From Haloarchaeobius iranensis (GTDB taxonomy: Archaea; Halobacteriota; Halobacteria; Halobacteriales; Natrialbaceae), in contig NZ_FNIA01000014.1 of NCBI RefSeq assembly GCF_900103505.1, positions 1 through 64,000 of the forward strand: a stretch of 64,000 nucleotides of DNA. The letters run 5' to 3'. The notes under the pieces were generated by a model that was not told the origin of the DNA, made no database searches, and was given only the letters and a program-made list of their open reading frames with translations. Of the stretch, positions 32,251-41,069 are shown one piece after another. Each line of letters begins with the position of its first letter. Positions within the stretch are counted from its first letter, which is position 1. The position numbers and the translations under genes were made by a program.

Positions 32251-33074
32251 TCGCGCAGCACCTCCTCGCGCTGGGTTGCTTCCAAGGTCTCAGCCTCCAG
32301 TCCGGTGGCGACGACGGCGGGCTTGTACGCGCCGCCGTCGATGAGGTCGTGCTCGCCGAGCGAGGACTCGACGAACCGCTGGAACGCCCGGCGCTCGGGC
32401 GGCAGCTCGCCGTACAGGACCGCCTCCTCGACGAGGTCGTAGACGGGGATTCTGGGCGTGAGCAGCGTGTTCTCGCCGACGACGGAGCCTTCGCCGACGA
32501 CGAAGCCCGAGGTGACCCGACAGCCAGCGCCGAGCGAGACGCCGTCCTCGACGACGACCGGTGCGCCCTCGACGGGTTCGAGGACGCCGCCGACGAGCGT
32601 GTTCGCACCGAGCTTCACCTCAGCACCGATCTGGGCGCAGGAGCCGACGGTGTCACAGGAATCGACGAGCGTACCGTCGCCGACGTGCGCGCCGATGTTG
32701 ACGAAGCTCGGGCTCATCAGGATGCAGTCCGTGCCGACGTGTGCGCCAGCCCGGACGACGGTGCCGTCGGGCGTGTTCCGGCTGCCACGCGCGCCGAGGT
32801 CGCTCGTGTCCTGCAGCGGGAGCACGTCGTTGTACGTGACGCCGCCGTAATCGTACGTCGAGATGTCGTGGCAGACGAAGTTCAGCAGCACGCCCTGCTT
32901 CACCCACTCGTTCGCTTCCCAGGACCCGTCACGCTTCTCGGCGGCGCGGGCCTCGCCGGCTTCGAGGGCCCCGAGCAACGCGTGGAGCACGTCGTGGGTC
33001 TCGGGGGCGTCGGTGTCGAGTTCGCCCGCCTCGTGGCGCGCCCAGAGGTCCCGGACGTCGGCTTCGAGGCTCAT
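32247..33074 (-). CDS. dapD: Tetrahydrodipicolinate N-succinyltransferase DapD
   Basis: A 275-residue acyltransferase with a left-handed beta-helix visible as hexapeptide-type repeats from ~110 to 215 ('VRAGAHVGTDCILMSPSFVNIGA', 'GAEVKLGANTLVGG'). It succinylates tetrahydrodipicolinate; an acetylating DapH-like activity is less likely given DapD-type features such as 'GTLVDSCDTVGSCAQIG'. Start ATG 33074 overlaps dapB by 4 nt; the upstream in-frame ATG (33134) lies inside dapB. Confidence 0.88.
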   Translation of the reverse strand: MSLEADVRDLWARHEAGELDTDAPETHDVLHALLGALEAGEARAAEKRDGSWEANEWVKQGVLLNFVCHDISTYDYGGVTYNDVLPLQDTSDLGARGSRNTPDGTVVRAGAHVGTDCILMSPSFVNIGAHVGDGTLVDSCDTVGSCAQIGAEVKLGANTLVGGVLEPVEGAPVVVEDGVSLGAGCRVTSGFVVGEGSVVGENTLLTPRIPVYDLVEEAVLYGELPPERRAFQRFVESSLGEHDLIDGGAYKPAVVATGLEAETLEATQREEVLRE

Positions 33075-33847
33075 GCGTCCACCTCCAGCACCGCTTCGAA
33101 CTCGTACTGTCCGGCGTCGCGCCCGGCCAGCCACGCGGCCGCGTCGAGCGCCCCCTCGGCGAACACCCGGCGCGACTCGGCGCGGTGGGTGAGCCGGAGT
33201 TCCTCGCGGCCGCCGGCGAGCCAGACCTCGTGCACGCCGGTCACGTCGCCCGCGCGGACGGCGTGGACGCCGACCTCATCCTCGGCGCGCGGTGCCTCGC
33301 CCTCGCGACCGTGGACCCGCGGCGACTCGCCGCGGACGTCGTCGACCGCGTCGAGCAGCGACAGCGCCGTGCCGGAGGGCGCGTCGGTCTTGCCGTCGTG
33401 GTGGGCCTCGACGAGCTCGACGTCGTAGTCCGCGAGCGCGCCGGCGGCCTCACCCACGAGCCGGGTGAGGACGGCGACACCCTTCGAGAAGTTCGGCGCG
33501 TGGAGCACCGGGACGGCGTCGGCCGCGTCGGCCAGTGCGCCCCGGTGGTCGTCGGTCAGTCCGGTGGTGCCCGTCACGAGCGCGACGCCCGCGTCGGCGC
33601 AGGCGGCGGCGTAGTCCACGAGTGCGCTCGGCGCGGTGAAGTCGACGAGGACGTCGACCTCGTGTGCCGCGAGCGCGTCGGCGAGGTCGGCATCGGGGAC
33701 GATTTCGGTGTCCGCGTCGACGGCAGTCGGGCCGACAGCGTCGGGCTCGGACGAGACGGCCAGCACCACGCGCTCCGCGCGGTCGGCCGCGGCGGCGAGT
33801 ACCTCGCCACCCATCCGTCCGGACGCGCCCGTGACGGCCAGTCGCAT
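33071..33847 (-). CDS. dapB: Dihydrodipicolinate reductase DapB
   Basis: A 258-residue NAD(P)H-dependent reductase. N-terminal Rossmann loop 'VTGASGRMGGEVL' (~5-17) and substrate-binding 'EAHHDGKTDAPSGTAL' (~146-161), with the conserved His-His and Lys. Length and motifs normal. Adjacent, with one-base overlap, to dapA. Confidence 0.93.
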   Translation of the reverse strand: MRLAVTGASGRMGGEVLAAAADRAERVVLAVSSEPDAVGPTAVDADTEIVPDADLADALAAHEVDVLVDFTAPSALVDYAAACADAGVALVTGTTGLTDDHRGALADAADAVPVLHAPNFSKGVAVLTRLVGEAAGALADYDVELVEAHHDGKTDAPSGTALSLLDAVDDVRGESPRVHGREGEAPRAEDEVGVHAVRAGDVTGVHEVWLAGGREELRLTHRAESRRVFAEGALDAAAWLAGRDAGQYEFEAVLEVDA

Positions 33848-34767
33848 CAGTTGCTCACCTCCGCGAGGTGGTCGTCGGTCCCGCTGTCTTCGAGGTCCGC
33901 CAGCAGGTCGGCCAGCGGCTCGACGTGCTCCTCGGAGAGGCGCGTGAGGGGCAGCCGCAGGTGCGGCGGCGCGTGGCCCCGGATGTGCAGCGCCTCCTTC
34001 ACCGGGATGGGATTGGTCTCGACGAACAGTTCGCGGGTGAGCGGCGCGAGCTCGTGGTGAAGCTCGCGTGCACGCTCGTAGTCGTCGTCGAGGGCAGCCT
34101 GGACGAGTGCGCAGGTCCGCTCGGGCTCGACGTTGGCGACCACCGAGATGGTGCCGACGCCGCCGACCGAGCAGACGGGGAGCGTGAGGCCGTCGTCGCC
34201 GGAGAGCACCGCGAACGCCTCGTCACGGGTGCGCTCGCAGACCTCGCTGATGGCCCCGAGGTCGCCGTTGGCGGCCTTGAAGCCCGCGACGTTCTCGTGG
34301 GCCGCGAGTTCGACGACGGTGTCGGGCGAGAGTCCCTGGCCCGTACGCGAGGGCACGTCGTAGACGATCTGTGGGACATCGACCTCGTCGGCGATGGTAC
34401 GGTAGTGCTCGACCAGACCGTCCTGCTCGGGCTTGTTGTAGTACGGCGAGATGAGCAGGAGCGCGTCGGCACCGGCCGCGACGGACCGGCGCGAGAGCGA
34501 CAGCGCCTCGGCGGTGTTGTTGCTGCCGGAGCCGGCGATGACTGGCACGTCGTCGACAGCGTCGGCGACGGCCGCGACCACGTCGACGTGTTCGTCGTGG
34601 CTGAGGGTCGCGGACTCGCCGGTCGAGCCGACGGGGACGATGCCGTCGACGCCTGCAGTCTCCAGGCGCTCGACGTTCGCGCGGAGTGTGTCGTAGTCGA
34701 TGCTGCCGTCGTCGTGAAACGGTGTCGTGATGGCGGGGTAGACGCCACTGAGTTCGATTGTCGTCAT
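33847..34767 (-). CDS. dapA: Dihydrodipicolinate synthase DapA
   Basis: A 306-residue aldolase-type TIM barrel condensing pyruvate with aspartate semialdehyde. Schiff-base Lys in 'VAGFKAANGDLG' (~166), Tyr in 'IVYDVPSRTG' (~137) and 'GSTGESATLS' (~48). The start at ATG 34767 (MTTIELSGVYPAITTPF) is the family N-terminus; the longer reading from 34851 is rejected. First gene of the six-gene lysine operon. Confidence 0.94.
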   Translation of the reverse strand: MTTIELSGVYPAITTPFHDDGSIDYDTLRANVERLETAGVDGIVPVGSTGESATLSHDEHVDVVAAVADAVDDVPVIAGSGSNNTAEALSLSRRSVAAGADALLLISPYYNKPEQDGLVEHYRTIADEVDVPQIVYDVPSRTGQGLSPDTVVELAAHENVAGFKAANGDLGAISEVCERTRDEAFAVLSGDDGLTLPVCSVGGVGTISVVANVEPERTCALVQAALDDDYERARELHHELAPLTRELFVETNPIPVKEALHIRGHAPPHLRLPLTRLSEEHVEPLADLLADLEDSGTDDHLAEVSN

Positions 34768-35119
34768 TTCGTTCGGGTTTCGTCGGGAGTCGTCGGTCGT
34801 CACACGGTTCAGAAGTCGAGTGCACCCGGAACGGGGTCGCCACGCCCGCACCGAGCACTTACCGTGTGTAGAATTTCCCTGTAAAGCCGAAACCGAACGC
34901 GCCGCTCTGCTCGGGTCGAACCCGGCTGGGAGCGGCGTCTATCATCACATGGTTCACGGAGCGCGACCGGTATAACGCTTGTGCTGACCGGCAGAAGCTG
35001 TCGCGGGTCGAGGTGAGTGACATGGGTTGCAGTGACGTGGTCGCACCCCCACGCCGGTGCGAACCCGTTGCACCTTTGGACGGCGTTTAAGTTGCACGCG
35101 CCGCAACGGCCGTCTACAT
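34768..35119. promoter_or_regulatory. Divergent promoter region between dapA and htpX
   Basis: No gene in about 350 bp. For htpX a TATA (GTTTAAGT, about 35085-35092) lies about 28 nt before ATG 35120, giving a leaderless start. For dapA an AT-richer patch at about 34865-34885 is the best promoter candidate, giving a leader of roughly 70-90 nt. No riboswitch fold was recognised. Confidence 0.45.
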
Positions 35120-35950
35120 ATGCAACACACGGGTCTCAAGCTCAGGATGGCGTTCGTCGGCACCATCCTGTTCGGCTTCTACTCCGGGCTGGCGCTCGTC
35201 GCGCTCAGCGTGTTCGGCACCGGCGTCTGGCCGTTCGTCGCCGTCGGGACGCTGCTGTTCGTCGGCGTCCAGTACAAGATCGGCAAGTGGGCCGCGCTCC
35301 GCAGCGTCGGCGCACAGGACATGCCCGAGGACGAGTTCCGCGAGATACACCGCATGGTCGAGGACCTCTCCGAGGAGATGGAGATCGAGAAGCCCGAGCT
35401 CAAGCTCGCCCGTATGGGCGTCCCCAACGCCTTCGCCACCGGGCGCAAGGGTGCGGGCGTCGTCGTCGTCTCCACCGAGCTCCTGCAGGTGCTCGAACCC
35501 GACGAGGTCGAGGCAGTGCTCGCCCACGAGCTCGCGCACATCAAGAACCGCGACGTGGTGACGATGGTCGTCGGGCAGTCCATCGCCGCCATGATCGGCA
35601 TCGCCGTCCAGTGGGTCGTCATCCTTGCCGGCGACAACGCCATCGTCGACTGGGTCCTCGGTTGGATCGCCGGCATGGTCGCCCAGATGCTCGTCATGGT
35701 GTTCGTGCTCGCTATCTCCCGGTACCGCGAGTACGTCGCCGACGCCGACGCCCGCCAGTACGTCGGCAGCGGCGACCCCCTCGCCCGCGCGCTCCAGAAG
35801 ATCCAGGTCACCAGCGAGAGCGCCGGCGAGACGCGCATCGACAGCAGCACCGCCGCGCTCTGCATCTTCGACAGCGACAGGAGCTTCCTCCGGCGGGTTC
35901 TCGCGACCCACCCGCCGGTCGAGAAGCGCATCGAGCGGCTGCAGTCCTGA
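35120..35950 (+). CDS. htpX: HtpX-type M48 membrane metalloprotease
   Basis: A 276-residue protease: two N-terminal membrane helices (~10-30 and ~37-52), zinc motif 'LAHELAHIKNRD' (HExxH form HELAH, ~137), two further helices (~152-172, ~182-205) and the third ligand Glu in 'YREYVADADA' (~212). It degrades misfolded membrane proteins. The start MQHTGLKLRM fits a leaderless promoter. The segment 'VPNAFATGRKG' upstream of the active site is typical. Full length. Confidence 0.92.
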   Translation: MQHTGLKLRMAFVGTILFGFYSGLALVALSVFGTGVWPFVAVGTLLFVGVQYKIGKWAALRSVGAQDMPEDEFREIHRMVEDLSEEMEIEKPELKLARMGVPNAFATGRKGAGVVVVSTELLQVLEPDEVEAVLAHELAHIKNRDVVTMVVGQSIAAMIGIAVQWVVILAGDNAIVDWVLGWIAGMVAQMLVMVFVLAISRYREYVADADARQYVGSGDPLARALQKIQVTSESAGETRIDSSTAALCIFDSDRSFLRRVLATHPPVEKRIERLQS

Positions 35951-36014
35951 GCGCCGATTTTTCGGCTGTTTTCGCTGTCCGAGCAGTCCGCGGTAGCGCG
36001 CTCGAACCCCTCGG

Positions 36015-36035
36015 AGTTTACATATATTGTAAACT
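36015..36035. promoter_or_regulatory. AT-rich 21-bp inverted repeat
   Basis: AGTTTACA (36015-36022) and TGTAAACT (36028-36035) are perfect arms around TATAT, in otherwise GC-rich DNA downstream of htpX. It could be an operator-plus-TATA; no reading frame starts at a suitable distance, so its target is unknown. Confidence 0.4.
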
Positions 36036-36039
36036 TTCC

Positions 36040-36680
36040 ACCACCGGCGCGCGCTGACGAGCGTGCCGAGCGGTGCGCGGTTCGGAGTGAGCGCTAGCGG
36101 GCGAGAACCGCGACTGCGAACGGGGAGCTTGCGACCCGTGAGCCCCCGCGAGGCCGCGAGTCGCCAGCGTGCGAGGGATGAGCGAGGGAGCCTGCGACCG
36201 AGCGAAGAGGCTGGGGAGGCGTGAGGTGCGGTGCGGTTTGCTGTCGGGCGGGAATGAAAGGGGCGAGCTTTTCGACGAACCCGGCCGAAGCAAGCGACGC
36301 GAGAGCGGAGCTCTCGCTAGTCTGAGCGCGTACGCTCAGGCACCGGAACGGAGTGAGGAGCGGTCACGAGACGCTCGCGTCTCGTGAGCATCTCGCAGAA
36401 GCGAAGCTTCTGCGGACTCGTCGGAAACCTCCGGTTTCCGAGACACCGGAAATCGGAGATTTCCGGGGACGCAGCGAGGTCTCCGCGAGCGTGCGAGCGG
36501 CGGGCAGCGAGACGACAGAGGAGTCTCGCCAGGCCCGGGAGTCGAAACGCTCGGGGCTTTCTGGTTCTTCGCGGTGGAGTCTATTCACACAGTCCACGGG
36601 GTTATCTGGCTGTTCGCAGGGGCAGTGAGTTGCACGAGTGCTGGCGAACAGTCGCCCAGAGAACTCCGAACTGCAAACAG
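36040..36680. repeat. Gene-free haloarchaeal intergenic repeat region
   Basis: About 640 bp without a credible gene. It contains low-complexity GC-rich text of the type found between genes in many haloarchaea (for example 'GAATGAAAGGGGCGAGC' near 36249-36265) and an array of hairpins at 36364-36466. Frames open here read as Arg/Ser/Glu-rich nonsense. Confidence 0.6.
36364..36466. repeat. Array of four short hairpins
   Basis: Four consecutive perfect inverted repeats: 36364-36387 (arms TCACGAGACGC/GCGTCTCGTGA), 36394-36414 (CGCAGAAGC/GCTTCTGCG), 36422-36440 (CGGAAACC/GGTTTCCG) and 36446-36466 (CCGGAAATC/GATTTCCGG). Arms are 8-11 bp with loops of 2-3 nt and spacing 24-30 bp. Arms differ between units, so it is not a CRISPR. 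Confidence 0.8.
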
Positions 36681-37403
36681 CTACTCGTGCCGCGCGAACG
36701 TCAGGTACCCGGTGTGGCCGACGCCGCGCGTCGACGGCCGGGAGCCGCGGTCGTCGAACTGCATCTGCCGCTGAATGGTCTCGTAGGTGGTCACACCGGA
36801 GAGGCCCGCCTCGCGGGCGGCCTCGGCGGCGGCCCGGGTCTGTTCGACGAACGGGGAGTAGACGGCGACGAAGCCCCCGCTCTCCAGCAGCCCGGGGGCA
36901 CGGGCCACCACGTCGGCGGCGTCGCCGGTGTCGAGCGTGATGACGTCGAAGTTGCCGAGGTCGTCGAGGTGGGGGCGGACGTCGCCGCTGCGGACGTCGA
37001 CGCGGTCGTCGACGCCGGCGAGGCGCATGTTCTCGCGGGCGACGTCGGCGAACTCGGGGTCCTGTTCGAACGTGGTGACGGTCGCGCCGGCGCGAGCGAG
37101 GTACGCGGAGAGGACGCCGGTACCGGTGCCGGCGTCGAGGACGCGGTCGCCCTGGCCGACGCCGGTCTCACCCATGACGAGGCCGATGTCGCGGGGCATC
37201 ATCGGGGCACCGGTGCGCTCGAAGTGGCTGAACAGGTCGGGGCCGCGGAGCGCGCGGACGGTGAACGGCTCGCCGAGATGCGTCTCGAGGACGGTGCCGG
37301 GCTCGGGGTCCTCGGGGACCTCCAGCACGCCGAGGTCGGTCTGGAGTTCGTCGCCGGGGGCAACGAGGTACTCCCGGTCGTCGTGGACGAGGACGACGCT
37401 CAC
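36681..37403 (-). CDS. trmI: tRNA (adenine-N1)-methyltransferase TrmI
   Basis: A 240-residue SAM methyltransferase that methylates A57/A58 in the tRNA T-loop. An N-terminal beta domain (~1-65) precedes the Rossmann core: '[15 protein letters not shown]', SAM motif I '[16 protein letters not shown]' (~88) and motif IV '[10 protein letters not shown]' (~153). C-terminal '[15 protein letters not shown]'. The start overlaps nac by 4 nt; the trmI-nac pairing is common in haloarchaea. Confidence 0.9.
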   Translation of the reverse strand: MSVVLVHDDREYLVAPGDELQTDLGVLEVPEDPEPGTVLETHLGEPFTVRALRGPDLFSHFERTGAPMMPRDIGLVMGETGVGQGDRVLDAGTGTGVLSAYLARAGATVTTFEQDPEFADVARENMRLAGVDDRVDVRSGDVRPHLDDLGNFDVITLDTGDAADVVARAPGLLESGGFVAVYSPFVEQTRAAAEAAREAGLSGVTTYETIQRQMQFDDRGSRPSTRGVGHTGYLTFARHE

Positions 37404-37792
37404 TCTAGCTGGCTGACGGCCGCGGCGAGGTCGCCGTCGTTGGCCTCCAGTGCGGCGCGGGCGTCGTCCTCGCTGGCACCGGTGCGGGCGACGACGAGGT
37501 CGATGTCGTCCTGCGGGATGCCCTCGTCGGTGTCGTCCGCGTCGTCGGCGTCAGCGCCGGCGTCAGCGGACGCCAGCTCGCCGTGGGCCTGCTCCGTGGG
37601 CTCGCCGACGATCTGGTAGGTCTCCTGTCCACGGGCGTCCATCTTCGTAACCTCGGCGTCGTCGAAGACGAGGTCGTGGTCCTCGGTACGGATGATGACC
37701 TCCTCGGCCTCGATCTCGGTCACGTCGATCCCCATCTGCTTCATCATCTGCTTCATCTTGCGGGGGTTAAGCCCGCCGCCTCCTCCGAACAT
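37400..37792 (-). CDS. nac: Nascent polypeptide-associated complex protein (archaeal NAC)
   Basis: A 130-residue ribosome-associated chaperone. The N-terminus '[24 protein letters not shown]' is typical of archaeal aNAC. The NAC beta domain covers ~25-75 ('[32 protein letters not shown]', residues listed in part), then an acidic linker and a C-terminal UBA domain (~90-130: '[20 protein letters not shown]'). The start at 37792 is chosen because of the family N-terminus. Confidence 0.93.
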   Translation of the reverse strand: MFGGGGGLNPRKMKQMMKQMGIDVTEIEAEEVIIRTEDHDLVFDDAEVTKMDARGQETYQIVGEPTEQAHGELASADAGADADDADDTDEGIPQDDIDLVVARTGASEDDARAALEANDGDLAAAVSQLE

Positions 37793-37885
37793 ACCCGGAA
37801 CGACTGCCCGTATCGGCAAAAACATGACGAACTGCAGGGAAGCGCGGGGGGTGCCGTCGCCGTCGGCTGGTACCGTTCCGGCCGG

Positions 37886-38359
37886 TCAGTCGCTCGCGCC
37901 GGTGCGGACGAAGACGGCCATGCCGCTGTCGAAGTCCCGCATCGAGCCGGCGTCGAGTTCGGCGCGCCCGACCGCGAGCAGGTGGCCGTCGTGGTGGACG
38001 ACGCACACCTCGTCGCCGGGCCGGACCGCGGGGTCGACATCGCGGACGAACTTCGCGAACACGTTCTTGCCCTCGCGGACGAACGGCTCGCTGTCGTCAC
38101 CGACGACGACCCGTGCGGTGGGGTAATCGAGCGCGTCGTGCAGCCGGTGGCCGCCGGCGAGCCCGAGCGTGAACCGGCCGTCGACGCCGTGGCTGACCAG
38201 CCGACCCTCGTCGGCGATGACCTGCTCGGGCCGGCCGGAGCTGGTCCGGCGGACCTCCAGGTCGTCGCTGGCGGGGAACAGCGCCGCGCCGGCACCGGCC
38301 CCGAACTGGTAGTCCGCGAGCGTCCGTAGGTCGGGGACGTCGTGGTCCTCGTCGCTCAT
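37886..38359 (-). CDS. PUA-domain RNA-binding protein
   Basis: A 157-residue protein (MSDEDHDVPDLRTLADYQFG). The C-terminal ~75 residues form a PUA domain ('FVREGKNVFAKFVRDVDPAVRPGDEVCVV... LLAVGRAEL'), an RNA-binding fold used by tRNA- and rRNA-modifying proteins. The N-terminal part resembles the C-terminal region of archaeal tRNA-guanine transglycosylases. No catalytic domain is present, so it is probably an RNA-binding accessory. Start taken at 38359. Confidence 0.75.
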   Translation of the reverse strand: MSDEDHDVPDLRTLADYQFGAGAGAALFPASDDLEVRRTSSGRPEQVIADEGRLVSHGVDGRFTLGLAGGHRLHDALDYPTARVVVGDDSEPFVREGKNVFAKFVRDVDPAVRPGDEVCVVHHDGHLLAVGRAELDAGSMRDFDSGMAVFVRTGASD

Positions 38360-38533
38360 ACCCCGGCGTTTCGCGGCCGTGGATAAACGCGTGTCGGACC
38401 GGGGACGCGACGGGCCGCGGGAGCCACTACCCCGGAGCGATATGGCACCTCGAACCATGGGCACTGGTACCGTTCTCCGAAGCTGAGACGGAGAGAAACA
38501 TATATGCAGTCGCTCTCCCAGTCACAACACGAA

Positions 38534-38710
38534 ATGAACACGACCAAGATCGCGCTCGGGGCGGTGCTGCTGTTCCTGAGCTCGGCCATCCTGCTCATGA
38601 TGGGGACACCCGGAACATCCATCCCGGTGCTCGCTGGCGGTGCTGCCTCGCTCGCGATGGCGGCCGGCGCGCTGCTCGTCGGCACGTCCGAGGGCGGCCG
38701 GCCCGTCTGA
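38534..38710 (+). CDS. Small two-TM membrane protein
   Basis: A 58-residue protein (MNTTKIALGAVLLFLSSAIL...) with two hydrophobic helices (~5-24 and ~30-50) and a short polar tail. An in-frame ATG at 38504 exists, but a TATA (CATATATG, about 38499-38506) overlaps it and lies about 28 nt before 38534, so the later ATG is the leaderless start. Function unknown. Confidence 0.6.
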   Translation: MNTTKIALGAVLLFLSSAILLMMGTPGTSIPVLAGGAASLAMAAGALLVGTSEGGRPV

Positions 38711-38738
38711 ACGGGCGGCACTTCTCCGGTCCGCGGAC

Positions 38739-39236
38739 TCAGAGTAGAAACGTCTCCGGCCGCTCGGAGAGGTCGATAAACCGGTCGGTCGCCTCGACGA
38801 GCTCGTCGGCCGTCGAGCTCTCGAAGCCCATCACCTCGACGCGGACCCCCTCGTGACGCAGGTGCGAGCAGAGCCGCGAGAAGTCGCCGTCGCCGGTACA
38901 GAGGATCATCGTGTCGACCTTCTTCGCGAGCGTGACGGCGTCGAGGCTCAGCCCCACGTCCCAGTCGGCCTTCTTCGAACCGTCGGAGAACGTCTTGATG
39001 TCCTTTATCTTCGGCTCGAAGCCGATGTCCTCCAGTGCCTCGAAGAAGCTCTCCTCCTCGGGCGAATCCGCACGGATGACGTAGGCGATAGCCCGGGTGA
39101 GTTCGCGGTCCTGCACCCCCTTCTCCAGCAGGGCGGAGTAGTCGATGTTGCGCGTGTAGATGCTCTGTGCCGTGTGGTAGAGGTTCTGCGCGTCCACGAG
39201 CATGGCGACGCGCTGGCCGGGATGTATCTCGGTCAT
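38739..39236 (-). CDS. NYN-domain (LabA/DUF88) protein
   Basis: A 165-residue PIN-like nuclease-fold protein: 'VAMLVDAQNLYHTA' (~10) with the first acidic residue and Asn, 'KADWDVGLSLDAVTLA' (~91) and 'TMILCTGDGDFSRLCSHLR' (~110), the conserved acidic cluster of NYN domains. Such proteins probably cleave or process RNA. Common in archaea; partner unknown. Divergent from cbiP. Confidence 0.88.
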   Translation of the reverse strand: MTEIHPGQRVAMLVDAQNLYHTAQSIYTRNIDYSALLEKGVQDRELTRAIAYVIRADSPEEESFFEALEDIGFEPKIKDIKTFSDGSKKADWDVGLSLDAVTLAKKVDTMILCTGDGDFSRLCSHLRHEGVRVEVMGFESSTADELVEATDRFIDLSERPETFLL

Positions 39237-39347
39237 GGGTGAGTCTCGTGTCCACTCCCTGAAAGCCCTTTATCTCGGTTCCCCCGACCGAGGCGACCGA
39301 AGGGCGCGAGGGCAACCGCTTTGACGACCCCGCCCGACAGCCAACCC

Positions 39348-40892
39348 GTGTCCTCGACGATACTGGTCGCCGGCACCGCCAGCCACGTCGGCAAGTCCAC
39401 CGTCGCGGCGGGGCTCTGTCGGCTGCTCGCCGACCGCGGCGCGAGCGTGGCCCCGTTCAAGGCCCAGAACATGTCGAACAACGCACGGGCGGTCCCGGCA
39501 CCGCACGCCAACGAGCCGTGGGGCGAGATCGGCGTCTCGCAGTACGTACAGGCCCGGGCTGCCGGAGTCCAGCCGACGACGGACCACAACCCGGTGCTCC
39601 TGAAGCCGAGCGGCGACGGGGCCTCCCAGCTCGTCGTCGACGGCCGCGCCGTGGGGACCTACGAGGCTGGCTCGTACTACGACGAGCACTGGGAGACAGC
39701 CCGTACGGCGGCCGAGCGCGCACACGAGCGACTCGCCGCCGAGCACGATGTGGTCGTCGCCGAGGGTGCTGGCAGCATCGCCGAGATCAACCTCCACGAC
39801 CGCGACTTGGCGAACGTCGAGACCGCGCGCTTCGCCGACGCGAGCGTCGTGCTCGTCGCGGACATCGAGCGGGGCGGCGTGTTCGCGTCGCTCGTCGGGA
39901 CGCTCGAACTGGTGCCGGACGACGTTCGCGAGCGGGTCGTCGGGGCGGTGGTGACGAAGTTCCGGGGCGACGCGACCATCCTCGAACCGGGGCTCCGGGA
40001 GTTCGAGGACCGGACCGGGGTGCCGGTACTCGGCGTCGTCCCCCACGACGACCCCGGGCTCCCCGAGGAGGACAGCGTCGCACTGCCGGCCGTCGGCGAG
40101 CGCCGCGTCGTGGGCCGGGACGGCCACGACGACCCGGTCCGCATCGGGGTCGTCCGGCTCCCCCGCGCCTCGAACGTCACCGACGTCGAGCCGCTCGCCG
40201 GCGAGCCGGGCGTCCGGGTGGTGTACGTCCCGCCGTCCGCTGCCCTCGGGGAGTTCGACGCCGTCGTCCTTCCGGGGACGAAGAACACCGTCGACGACCT
40301 GCGGGCGTGTCGCGAGGCCGGCCTCGGCGACGCACTCGCCGCCTTCGACGGCCCCGTCGTCGGCCTCTGCGGCGGCTACCAGCTCCTCGGCGAGCGGATC
40401 GAGAACGCGAGCGTCGAGGGACGGGGCGAGTCGGTGGGCACGGGCGCTGACGACGGGGTTCCGGGCTTCGGCCTGCTCCCGGTCGTCACGCGCTTCGACC
40501 ACGAGAAGGCCGTCCGGCAGGCGACGTACGAGCTCGACGGCGTCGGCCCGCTCGGGGGGGCGACCGGGACCGTCTCGGGCTACGAGATACACATGGGTGA
40601 GACGCGGGCCGTCGGCCCGCTGGAGACGCCGTTCGCGGCCGACGGCGAGGCGAGCGCGGCGGTCGGCGCGGTCGCGGGGACCGTCTGTGGCACCTACCTC
40701 CACGGCCTGTTCGGGAACTCGGTCGCCCGACGCGGACTGCTGGCCGCGGCCGCCGACGGTGACCGGGTGGCGGCGACGGCCGCGGACCGGGAATCACACG
40801 CGTCGTCGTACGACCGCGCGGCGGCGCTCCTCGGCGAGGCGGTCGACGTCGACGCGCTGTTGGCAGCCGCTGGACAGCGTGTTAATTTCTAA
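39348..40892 (+). CDS. cbiP: Cobyric acid synthase CbiP
   Basis: A 514-residue glutamine-dependent amidotransferase that amidates four side chains of adenosylcobyrinic diamide. N-terminal ATPase domain: '[20 protein letters not shown]' and '[12 protein letters not shown]'. C-terminal glutaminase domain: Cys in '[10 protein letters not shown]' (~337) and His in 'YLHGLFGNS'. GTG 39348 is chosen as start, giving the usual short lead into the P-loop; TTG 39321 is an alternative. A TATA-like CTTTATCT at about 39269-39276 lies upstream. It acts just before CbiB, encoded in the 16.4-21.0 kb operon. Confidence 0.92.
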   Translation: MSSTILVAGTASHVGKSTVAAGLCRLLADRGASVAPFKAQNMSNNARAVPAPHANEPWGEIGVSQYVQARAAGVQPTTDHNPVLLKPSGDGASQLVVDGRAVGTYEAGSYYDEHWETARTAAERAHERLAAEHDVVVAEGAGSIAEINLHDRDLANVETARFADASVVLVADIERGGVFASLVGTLELVPDDVRERVVGAVVTKFRGDATILEPGLREFEDRTGVPVLGVVPHDDPGLPEEDSVALPAVGERRVVGRDGHDDPVRIGVVRLPRASNVTDVEPLAGEPGVRVVYVPPSAALGEFDAVVLPGTKNTVDDLRACREAGLGDALAAFDGPVVGLCGGYQLLGERIENASVEGRGESVGTGADDGVPGFGLLPVVTRFDHEKAVRQATYELDGVGPLGGATGTVSGYEIHMGETRAVGPLETPFAADGEASAAVGAVAGTVCGTYLHGLFGNSVARRGLLAAAADGDRVAATAADRESHASSYDRAAALLGEAVDVDALLAAAGQRVNF

Positions 40893-40896
40893 CACG
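40878..40896. repeat. Inverted repeat at the cbiP stop codon
   Basis: CGTGTTA (40878-40884) and TAACACG (40890-40896) flank ATTTC and include the cbiP TAA. Possible terminator or operator. The 12-mer ACAGCGTGTTAA found here (40874-40885) recurs at 43084-43095. Confidence 0.4.
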
Positions 40897-41069
40897 TCGG
40901 CCACAACAGTTACTAGCGGGGGTCCTCTCGTACCAGATGGTTGGGGCACCCCTGGCCAGTCACACGCTCGACGTGGATGGCGATTTCTCCCCCCACCGAT
41001 TCCCCCATCGCTTTCTTTCACCGGACAGAGACGCGAAACACCTTTGTACGGTCGGGCGGCAGTTCCGGC

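Noticed and set aside
36364-36466. Possible CRISPR array
   Set aside because: The units are different palindromes rather than identical repeats separated by unique spacers, and no cas gene is near.
36384-37619. A 411-codon plus-strand frame over the hairpin region and trmI
   Set aside because: Its first part is repeat-derived and the rest is antisense to trmI and nac.
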